Below, piece by piece: positions 54,801-64,000 of a stretch of 64,000 nt of DNA (the stretch's first letter is position 1; every line of letters starts with the position of its first letter). The stretch comes from Bimastos eiseni (lineage: Eukaryota > Annelida > Clitellata > Crassiclitellata > Lumbricidae), in the NCBI GenBank assembly GCA_959347315.1, contig OY365810.1:8465647-8529646 (forward strand), given 5' to 3'. The notes beneath the pieces are model-generated. The model ran no database searches, was not told where the DNA came from, and saw only the letters and a list, made by a program, of their open reading frames with translations. The translations under genes were made by a program, and so were the position numbers.

Positions 54801-55350
54801 GGCATTTCCTCGAAGTCTAGGAATTACCTGTATGAAAGGCAAGCAAACTAATCAAAGTCCAATACTGGAAATATTCTAATTTACTTACTTACATTCGGTG
54901 TCTAAACTTATATTGGTAATTCTTCTCCAACAAATGAATGATGGAGGGCTTGGCTCAATTGTTCCACACCTATCCGCTTCACATCAACGAAACGTCCACA
55001 AATGACGATGTTGATTTTTAAAGTTCTGTTAACACAGGTAGCTACGATGCTTGAAGTGTATGATGCTTTTCATGTCCACTTTACGACGAATCCTCTAAGG
55101 CCTTCCACTTAAATGAAATTGTTTCGTTGTACTTGCTTCCATAATAGGCTACTTATTAAACTCGATGGACTGGAAATTAGTTCGTAGCAGTGAAGAAATA
55201 CCTAGATAAATAATAGTCGTAATAATTTGTAGGTCTTGTTCGACGGGAGAAGGCGTGTTTATTTTCGATACTGAATCTGCTGAGGATATCTACCACAAAG
55301 TTCACGACCTCACCCAAGCACTCGCCAGACTACAAAGAACTGGACGATCG
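51831..55350 (+). CDS. DOK4/5/6-like adaptor, PH and IRS-type PTB domains (3' end not found)
   Basis: Docking protein acting below receptor tyrosine kinases at the plasma membrane. Five exons join in phase to 226 residues: 51831-51884, 52734-52959, 53761-53850, 54379-54568 and 55233-55350. Exon 1 encodes MSQIVKQGYVRFQSKHLG, the start of the PH domain; exon 2 continues VWKKRWLVLKSG and RLEKYKDE; exon 3 carries the closing PH helix with MDAENWIKAI. The PTB domain (about 124-226) has GECTMHITQDSIRLFD, the hallmark SWPLKNLRRYG (165-175) and FTLEAGR; R172/R173 and R187 match the phosphotyrosine-contacting arginines of the family. The SWPLxxLRRYG and KQGYVR features point to DOK4/5/6. Intron 4 uses a GC donor (AAG|GCAAGT). 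The last exon ends at GT in phase 0; I could not recognise further exons downstream, so the C-terminus is missing from this annotation. Confidence 0.85.
52468..52572. repeat. 20-bp minisatellite in DOK-like intron 1
   Basis: About five copies of GGGTCACCAATTTACAAACA with one late A-to-T variant shared by the last two units. Confidence 0.95.
54895..55150. repeat. dispersed repeat, pair member 1 (with 58030-58285)
   Basis: Both ends match 58030-58285: TGTCTAAACTT...ACCAACAAATGAATGA-like at the left and AAATTGTTTCGTTGTACTTGC / TTCCATAAT at the right, with a diverged centre. Lies in DOK-like intron 4. Confidence 0.65.
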
Positions 55351-58300
55351 GTTAGTATAAACCTACAGCGCATAACCATAGCTCGTAATCAAAATAATAT
55401 TTAGTTTCCCATTCATTGTCTAGGTGTAGTCCTATGACTTGTGTTAAATTTAGATTTCATGAGACTATTAGTGAATATAGTTCTTTACATTCAAGATCAT
55501 TGAGAATCTTAAAAATTTATCAGTAATTAAATTATAAACCGGATATAATAACGGATTATTTTGTCGATCAATCTGTCGGTCGGTCGATCACTAAGTCAGT
55601 ATGTATCCATTATAATTACATAATTACAGTAACTTTATATATATGCGCTACACCAAGTGAACGATTATCCTCCTTTGTCTTGTGTGTTGGCAATTTGGGT
55701 TGCAATTCATATAGCGCCGCTTCAAGATTTAAAACTTCCTAGGACTTCACGATCTGACAAATATATAATAAAATTAATGATTGTTTATTGCACGTTTGAA
55801 AAAAATTCATTCACTATTAACTGAGTTGCGGTTTGATAATTTTTTACAGGGACGCTAATGACCGTAAGCACTTAGTGAAACAGAGAATTGCGTGATTTCC
55901 AATATTTGGATTGGACATAATGCTTTATCGATGGATTCCTAGGATTCCTTGTCAGAGAAATATTCAAAAAAAGTTACGGAAAGCGACAATCTGTTTTCTG
56001 CATGTGTTTACAGGTTAAGCAACAAGGCTAGAGGAAATGAATTTGAATTCCTTGCTAATATACTTAGTTAATTGGCTAAGATGTAAATGCAAATACATAC
56101 TTCCTTTATTGCGACTATGGTTTTTACCCTGCCCGTCTCTCACTAAATGGATCGAAAAATGTATTTACCAATGCTTCACGATTGAATAGGCGCCACCCAG
56201 TTAAATGGTCCCCTTTGGCGCATTTTAATTGTCTCACTGACTGCTGTTTCACTAGCCTAACAGTTTTAACAGTCTTAAAGATAAAAATGCATTGCTTATG
56301 GATTTGATTATGTCCTCTATCCAAGATCAAGAAGCGCATTGGCAACTAGATAAGACACTATCGGCAGGCTAAAGCACGTATGCACACATATCCCACGGAC
56401 ACCAGTTCAGAATAGGCACTTGGCAGTCTTCAGATTATTAACATTAGCTTACATTGAGTCCGGTCCTGATACTGCTGCACCAAACAGAGTTCTCAATGTG
56501 TCGTATATATTCACATGGTAGGATTTTCTTATTGGATTATATTGTGCCACGTTTTTATAGTTATGTGTTAGAGGATTGTTTGTGATTTGATCGAATTTCA
56601 TTACTAGCTACAAGCAGGCGAAACTGTTACAGTATACTAGAATGTTTTTATTTACAATGGCGGGCTTTACTCAATCAAAATAGATCTAAAAATGTTATCA
56701 TGTTCGTATGAAGACAAAAGTGTTTATTAATGTTTTGCGTTATGATTTTCCTAAACTAGTGTCTAGTTTTTACGTTAATCGCCCGTTAATACAATTGCTA
56801 ATTATTATCGTCAAGATGTGATGTAAAGCAGTGAAGCACGATGACAGAGAACGTTCACATGGCTGGCATTGTTGTGTTTGTTATAGACATGCAAGTAGCT
56901 AATTAGCCATCAACCTACTGGTCTATTTACACTGCTGTTTTACCTTCCAATGTACATTTTCAACAGAGAAATCTTTGCTATGGTTGGTCTCACTACTAGA
57001 TTACCTATGGGACTCCATGACGTAAGCTAAGCTCTTTAGTCTTTCTCTTCATGTATCACGAAAGCACTTCAATCCATTCATTTGATATAATTATCGATCG
57101 GTTTGTTATGCATCTGGCTATTTATATAGCGCCTTATGAGAACCTCGCGAACGCGCTGAACTATCGTCATGTCGTAAGCGTCCCCGATGATTGTCTCTTG
57201 AAGTGGATCGTATGTATGAAGTGGAGACATACATGTTTTCCCAATTGCAATTTAAAAATATCCTACCTTACTGCATGCCTAATCATACGATTAAGTAATG
57301 ACGGTAGGGGTTGGGCGATTGTGATGATGGTGCGATATGAAAGTGATGGTAATGGCGGTGGTGATTGTATTCGTGGGAAAGCACATGGTGTCTGACACCG
57401 ATTAGATACACACTTGAATATTTTCACTAGACACCATCATAATTAGATGAGTATCATCGTTTGACTGGCTCAGTCGGTTCTACGCCTCAGATGAAATACC
57501 GTTTGATTCCAGGACCAAACCTAAAGAAACAAGTTGCGATCTGATACATTTCGACAATAGAGTACACGCCAGTCCAAAAATGACGGCTGCAAGGAACTAA
57601 TTAGAGGACTTGCACACGAGTTTACAATTATTGAGCAGTTTATAAAATTATAAACTCGTGTAATAGACGGTTAAAACGTGAATCGCAATGCTGGACGTTC
57701 GTATATATTTCAAAGCTCCTTCTAAAATCAGTTTGGAAACTTTCAATTGCAACTTCGTCCATGTCTTTGTACAGTTTCAATGTTGCCTACAGACGATGAT
57801 ATATCTGAGTCAAATCCTGCGTCTATCACCAGAACCCATTCATCTTGTGACCGGCTTCAAAGGAACTTTCTTGCGCAACTTTTACAGTGAATTTGCAAAT
57901 CCGAAACAGACCCGGAACAATTCATGCGGAATCTCTTTGGATATGATGTGGCGCCTCTTCCTAAAGATCGTTGAATCGCCTGTCTGAGGTGCGAGCACAG
58001 TCACTTAAATCCAACAGTGGGACACATTCAATGTCTAAACTTTCATTGGCATTCTTTACCAACAAATGAATGACTAAGAACCAGATGGACACTAGGAGCG
58101 TGGTTATTCCATGCCAACGGCAGGCAATCATCGGTAGATGAATCTGAATGGAGATTGCTCAACCCACATGCAGCTGATAATCCATAAAATAGGATTTGAG
58201 TTTCCAGTTAGTTCCTTTCTTACGTAACACCCTGCGATTCTGTTCACCTAAATTGTTTCGTTGTACTTGCTTCCATAATACTTAGGCCCATAATTATGTT

Positions 58301-58620
58301 GACAGAACACTATTTAAAATATCTATGTCACGAAATTGACAATTTGCACCAGATCTGCAGGGTTTAAAATACGCTATTCAGCGCACTCTGGCATAGGCCT
58401 ACACTTAAGCAAAAATGGTATGACGACATACCTGGTTATCAAGGTTGATTCACAAAAAACATGTACATGTGCTAGACTAGTACTACTAGTTCATCGGCCC
58501 AATTAGTTCGATTAATAAATAACCCACAGCATTTGAGCCTATTATCTCACTCATTAGATGATCTGTTTTCAGTTATATAATTTTTAGGCTGCCATATTGT
58601 ATATGTATAGAACTTTCGTT
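55351..58620. other. no gene seen; dispersed repeats
   Basis: May contain the missing 3' exons of the DOK-like gene, but none is recognisable. Contains a minus LINE stem-loop at 55709-55730, the second member of a dispersed repeat at 58030-58285, and 57528-57650, which matches 62036-62150 (GCGATCTGAGACATTT, AGAGTACACGCCA, GAACTAATTAGAG). An open frame of 99 codons at 57688-57987 has no recognisable similarity. Confidence 0.4.
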
Positions 58621-58629
58621 CTATGTTTT

Positions 58630-58724
58630 ACGGCGCCGTTGTATTGGTTGGGGCCGCGTTTACGGCGTCTTATAAATCGGCGTTGGTACTGTTAGGCCTA
58701 TTATTATTATTATTATTATTATTA

Positions 58725-58756
<32 letters not shown>

Positions 58757-58758
58757 TA
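58630..58758 (+). mobile_element. LINE-type 3' hairpin with (TTA)n tail
   Basis: TTTACGGCGCCGTTGTATTG ... TTTACGGCGTCTTATAAATC followed by about 57 bp of TTA with one TCA interruption. Hairpin plus trinucleotide tail is the layout seen at 14318-14413. Confidence 0.45.
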
Positions 58759-58984
58759 ATTATTATTACTATTATTTGTAAATGGCTACGTTCTGGCAAT
58801 CGTTTTTCTCAATTAACGAATATACGATAGGATACGATAAATTTGTACCAGTGTCTTTCAGCTGACTTGTGTATGCACTGACAAAAATAACAACAAAAAG
58901 ATGAAGCCCTTACAGAGAAAACGCCTTTTGAAAACGGTGAACGAATTTTTGTGTCACCCCATAATTATATCCACATCATTTCAG

Positions 58985-59840
58985 GAACTCCTATTAGAAT
59001 CCATGCTGGAGAAAGAGCACATCGTGGTCTGGTATGTGAGAAAACATTCAGACACTGCCAATCTGAAAGAGCACACTAGAGCCCATACTGGAGAGAAACC
59101 GTTTCGTTGCGATGTATGTAAACATTCTTATTCTGGTGGTCTAACTAATCACCTTAGAATTCATACTAGAGAGAGACCATATCAATTCAAGTTATGTGAG
59201 AAACGATTTCCCCAATCGTCATACAAGAAGTCATACCGGAGAGAAATCTCACCAATGCCAAATGTGTCGAAAATGTTTTTCTCTGTCTTCTAGTTTGAAA
59301 GAGCATTCAAGAATCCATACTGGGGAGAGGCCTTACCAACGTCAGCTTTGTCAAAAGCGTTTTTCCCAAACTTCAACTCTAAGATATCATGCAAGAAACC
59401 ATACTGGAATTATGCCTTTCCAAAGCCAGATATGTGAGTTTAAAACTATGTGAATTAGTAATCTAAAACCTCACATGAGAACACATACTGGAGAGAAACC
59501 ATGCCTTTGCCAAGTATGTCAGAAATCATTCTCAAGCATGGGTGGTCTGAAAAGTCATGGAGAGAATCACTCTGAAGAGAAACCATTGATGTGCTACTGT
59601 TTGCTACAAAGCATTTGCCATCTCTTCACGCCTACAAGTTCATATACGAATTCATACTACAGAGAAGCCACATCACTGCCAATTATGCTATCTTAAAACT
59701 AACAATAACAGTCAGCTAAAGAGTCACACGTTAATGCATACTGGAGAGAAACCATATAGTTTGGTCGGATATGTCAGAAAACCTCATTTACTACAGGTGT
59801 GAGAAGTCATGAAAAATCCCACTCAGTAGGCTTATCTGGC
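58985..59840 (+). pseudogene. C2H2 zinc-finger pseudogene
   Basis: About eight Kruppel-type finger remnants joined by HTGEKP linkers: [72 protein letters not shown] and a last HTGEKPYSL near 59740. At least two frame changes (near 59045 and 59210) and an in-frame TGA at 59451-59453 interrupt it, and several finger Cys or His are lost. No introns are seen; a processed or locally decayed copy of a tandem-finger exon. Confidence 0.85.
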
Positions 59841-61240
59841 TGAAATTAGTAGCAACGTTCAGTTTTGCCAAATTCCACAGTCCACAAAATTATGTTTTAA
59901 CCTATAAATGAAAATGCCATGGGATTTCATCGTGTGATTCCGTAATAGGCCGAAGGCTTTTATATGCCGGGGTTCTCAGATTTCATGTATAGAAGTTTAC
60001 CGAAACACATTTCCACGCGATTATTAATTTTCAGTTATGTCGGGAGACGCTCAATGCATTTCTCTGAATGAACTCCGATTATCGCGTGTTTACTGGAAAG
60101 GAAAGGTTTGAAAGGGAAATTACATAAATTTTTTAACGGTAATATTCACGTTCACCAACAACATACTAGTTATGGTGAAAAATGCTGAAAACTGAAAGTG
60201 CGTATCTACTCTATAACACTATGCAGGAACGAATTCGTGGATTGCAGGTGTATTTAAAGTAAAAATTTTAGTTGCAGTTCAGTTGAGTAGATCCGGGCAT
60301 ATTCATTTCCTGTTTATCTTTAGAACATTTTCCAAGTGACGTCGGCCTGATTCAGCGTGTTTTGAATTGAACATTTTAATTTAATTGTTCTTATTATTGC
60401 ACTGATGGAAAACTGCACACTCTATAGTAGTGTTTTTGCGTTGTTTTCACACTATCAAAGTCTAACATACCCGTACTGTCACGCTGTTACTCTTCTGTAG
60501 CTTCAATTATAAAGCAATTGCAACGATGATATCCACAAAGGCGTAATCGGTCTAATGATAACGATTCTGATAAGTTTCAAATGTTTTCGCTAATAGTTTG
60601 TTCGGTTATTCTTTGTCACACTTAACCAGCAACGGATCTTAAAAATGCTGCAGCCACTAAGCGCTGAGGGCGGAAGATAGATCCGTAGGAAATTGACAGA
60701 TAGCATTGGTAAAGGCCGATGTATTTCTAATGTTGGCTAATATAAGGTAATTGAACATTTATATAGCACAACGCCCCTTCAATATATCTCATAGGCTCTG
60801 TCTCTACTAGCCTATTATGATACTGTATGTCATTGCTAACGAATAAGCAACAGCTAGTTAGCAATACAATGCACTATAAACTGAAAGAGTCACAAAAGTT
60901 CAAATTATTATTATTATTATTGTGCCCTGGGGTACTGAAGTTCCCCCAGGGACTTCAAAATTAATCGTGAGCTATTATATTTTCCTATAGTGTAATGTAA
61001 GTATATTTGCATTTATTCAAATGAAATGCACACTTAATGGATGAAACTTGATTTTTATTCGGTTGAATCGCCGTTACCAATTTACGCGTGTAAACAACGC
61101 TATTCAGAGGGCGTTTTACTGGTAAACATTGTGACTGCCGCTGAATTTCCTTGCCTTTGGGGCGCAATTTGTAGCCTTTTTGTGGTTGAATCGTGCTCTA
61201 TTATATTTTCCGACCCGTTATTCTTAACAGGTTGACAGCT
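59841..61240. other. no gene seen
   Basis: AT-rich. Minus LINE stem-loop at 60761-60800 (ACGCCCCTTCAATATATCTC). An inverted repeat CCCTGGGG...CCCCCAGGG with an adjacent (TTA)n tract at 60905-60952 looks like another retrotransposon 3' end on the minus strand. Confidence 0.4.
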
Positions 61241-61254
61241 GGTGAAACCAATAA

Positions 61255-61435
61255 TAACAGTTATCTTTATCAACTTACACGGATTTTTCATCAACTTAGC
61301 TTCTTTTTTCATTATAATTTCTTCAACAATCCGCATTCTACTTGCACTACGATGTCTTCATTAACACACATTCATCTTGCACCTTCATTGTTTCAGCAAT
61401 CCAGCATCTACGAACACGAAGATTTTCATAGTAAC
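61255..61435. repeat. dispersed degenerate about 36-bp minisatellite, locus 3
   Basis: Units such as TTTCAGCAATCCAGCATCTA and TTTTTCATCAACTTAGCTTC match the arrays at 22085-22325 (same orientation) and 35735-36330 (inverted). Confidence 0.6.
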
Positions 61436-64000
61436 CAAACATAATGAACTGCACCTGATCTAAGAAGAACAAGTAAATTAATTTCACTACTTAATGCATA
61501 ATGAATGCGATGACAACAATGCTTTGTATCAATGTAGGCCTAGAGCTGTTAAATAGCATCCAGCAGATAATAATTATGGAGCTATATTTTATATTTAACA
61601 CGAAAGTAATCAAATAGTGGCTCCCAGAAGTCCGAAAGAAGCATCGAATGTCACTTTAATGACCTTCAGCAATTGAACAGTTTCACAATTATATGACGAA
61701 GGTATCTGTACATTTCCCTCGGATAATTCCTTCCTAGGAAATTCCCCCTCCGTATGACCACTTGATCAGCATAAATATTAATGAAATAATGCATTCTTTA
61801 CTACTATAATCTATTAATAATTATTTTGATGCGATCTGTCACATGAGTGCATATTAATCGTGGCGAAATCGCAGTTTTGTCTGTAAGGTATAAATGCACG
61901 CAGCATTTATCAATCACAGAACGTGAGCTCTCATTCTGGTGGAAACAGAAGCTGCATTGATAAAGCTTTGCACATGTAGGCCCATACGATGTAACATTTA
62001 TGACCGGTCCTAGCCCGATATTTTATGTATTCACGTTTCAAGCTGCGATCTGAGACATTTGAGTACAGAGTACACGCCACTCCAAAACTGAAGGATGCAA
62101 TGAACTAATTAGAGTATATGTGCACCAGTTAGCAATTAAAATTTTGCGAAAAATGCAGGTGCATTCACATTATTATTAAGAGGTTTACGTATTTTGGATT
62201 CGTATTATCAGCGGTCAAACATGAATATGAAGATATTTCCAGTGCACGTTGGGTCCTACACGAAACATGTGCTAGGAAACGTTCATGGTCGCTTCAGAGA
62301 AGATAATTATTTTAATATCCAATAGCAAGGAATGCACTAATTGCTCTCTATATCCGACACTGCACAACTGGCGCATACAACTAGAATTTTCGTACTTCCA
62401 ATTTACAGTCTAATGATATGACCGTTAACACTCATAATAGTCAGCGTCTAAACTGGGTTCTCAAAAGCATGCATAGGCCTACAAACACCATCGGGTCACC
62501 ATGACGAACACGAGCGCCTCTGAGTAGATATCCTAAGGGGCGCTAAGTAAATGTGTGATTGCATAACATGTGGATGAGTAATACTATGTCACGTTACGTG
62601 TCGCATTACAAGATCAGGCTGTTAAGGTGACTTGTCAAGCAATTGATTCTTGAGTAACAACGCTGGGTCCGAAGAATGTGCTATTCATAGACTCTCAAAC
62701 TGCTAAGGCCAGTTCTAACCCAATACTTGATTTATTAAGTCTCAAGCTTCGATCTGAAGACGTGTTAAAGCATAAATCGCTCCACTCTAAACAAAGTGCA
62801 TGCCTAGATGGTTTGTCCATTTTATGATGAGCCCTGCGCAGCTTAACAAGCTCATGTACTTTATATTTTGCGAAGTATGCGTAGCAACGTGATGCTAGGC
62901 TGTGTAGGTGTAAATGACACTCAAATTATCGGCTGTTGTCGTGACTTTCCGGAAAGTATAGGCTATTGTGCATTTAACATGCACATTGAGCAAGGATCCA
63001 GCTATGACCGCTTTTGAGAATAAACTGTAGCAACTGTTTCTCCGGAGTGCAATAATTAGCCTTCTCTCCACTTGCTACGCTGCTTCAAGACGTCATATGA
63101 AACGGGCAATTTGACCGTTTCAATATCATAATCTAGGTGTGTATATATATATAACCGCTAACATGTTTTCATAATTAGAGGCGGCTAGAAATAGAGTAGG
63201 TTTCCGCTTACAATCAATCTATTGACTATTGTTGAAGAATTATCTCAAGCGGTGAGCATGGTAAATACTAATCAGTAAAGAAATTATTCAAAGTGTCTTC
63301 TAACCAATGTGAGTATGATGAAACAATATTACTAGAATAATCATGCATTGTTTTCTTTCGACACAAATGTTGCCATCATTATCACTGATCCACAGGCGTG
63401 ACTTTGTATTGCGACAAAGGTGTCATATACCGCTTTTTGAAGGAGTGGTGACAGTCTCTTTGGCGGTTTACCTTAATCACAGCTCTGACGTCATTAATAT
63501 CCGCGTGCACAAAACCACTCCAGCAATGACCGCGTGTTGTTCATTGACGCGACGATGTGTGATGCTTTGAAGTAATTGATTAACGAGCTAATCGAATACC
63601 CTGAAGAAGTTTATAATCAATAAATGATTGCACCGAGGTTTCAGTGAGTTTCTTAGCCAATGATATCCTTCTGCATGAAAGTTCACAGAGCGTTCACAGA
63701 ACGAATAGAGCATGAATGAGATGAAAACTGAGCTGGTGAACAACCTGCTCCACGAGTTCACAGCTCGAATCTAAGCCATCGTCGTTGATTACGTGATTCC
63801 TACGTTGCTCGATCATCATCGCCGAACCATACATAAGTTCACTATCACATGTCTACTTGTTCAGTTTTTCCTTCTTTGTTGCATGCAACTCATTTAGTAT
63901 TTATAGACTCTAATTATTGTGCATTTATCATTTTACTATTTTATTATGCTATCCGCTCTCCTATGAGCGATGATTTTCAAGAACGCGGTTCTGTTTTGGC
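61436..64000. other. no gene seen
   Basis: 2.5 kb with no supported gene. 62036-62150 is the partner of the repeat at 57528-57650; 62511-62545 is a plus-oriented LINE stem-loop (GAGCGCCTCTGAGTAGATAT). The short open frames lack similarity to anything I recognise. Confidence 0.4.

Noticed and set aside
57688..57987. 99-codon open frame as a gene or DOK-like 3' exon
   Set aside because: No similarity to the DOK C-terminus or to any family I know, and no splice context supporting it.

Overview
The window is nuclear DNA of an animal. Its genes have GT-AG introns (and one GC-AG intron), exons are widely spaced, AT-rich simple repeats are common, decayed non-LTR retrotransposon ends are scattered throughout, and the palindrome TAGGCCTA recurs very often. 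The genes recognised (ZIP zinc transporter, beta-tubulins, a ZGLP1-like GATA factor, a DOK4/5/6-like adaptor, Mab-21/cGAS-like proteins, C2H2 zinc fingers) fit a marine invertebrate, perhaps an echinoderm or related deuterostome. That placement is an inference from overall character.

Layout: 0.5-1.5 kb, an intronless ZIP (SLC39A) transporter on the minus strand. 6.2-8.7 kb, a complete four-exon beta-tubulin (444 aa). 9.4-33.2 kb, a tandem array of long, intronless Mab-21/cGAS-like genes: three near-full-length copies (A 14940-17067, B 22609-24684, C 31145-33195) and two truncated relics (9578-9992 and 25372-26372), separated by segmentally duplicated non-coding DNA and transposons. 36.7-39.7 kb, a second, divergent beta-tubulin whose acidic tail has been cut off at a small hAT-type insertion, followed by a third tubulin shard. 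43.8-47.7 kb, a four-exon GATA-type zinc-finger gene resembling ZGLP1. 49.3-50.0 kb, an uninterrupted (AC)330 microsatellite. 51.8-55.4 kb, the first five exons of a DOK4/5/6-like PH+PTB adaptor. 59.0-59.8 kb, a decayed C2H2 zinc-finger pseudogene. The rest, including the last 4 kb, shows no gene I can support.

The main points of interest are two. First, the Mab-21/cGAS-like array: all three long copies keep the nucleotidyltransferase GS...DxD signature and a third acidic residue 91 residues later, the spacing known from cGAS, yet each is broken by exactly one lesion (46-bp tandem duplication in A, TGG-to-TGA in B, 1-nt deletion in C), and copy C is a mosaic of A-like and B-like tracts. Second, the divergent beta-tubulin: its N-terminus is MGEI instead of the MREI autoregulation tetrapeptide, and its C-terminal tail is removed where a hAT-type element has inserted.
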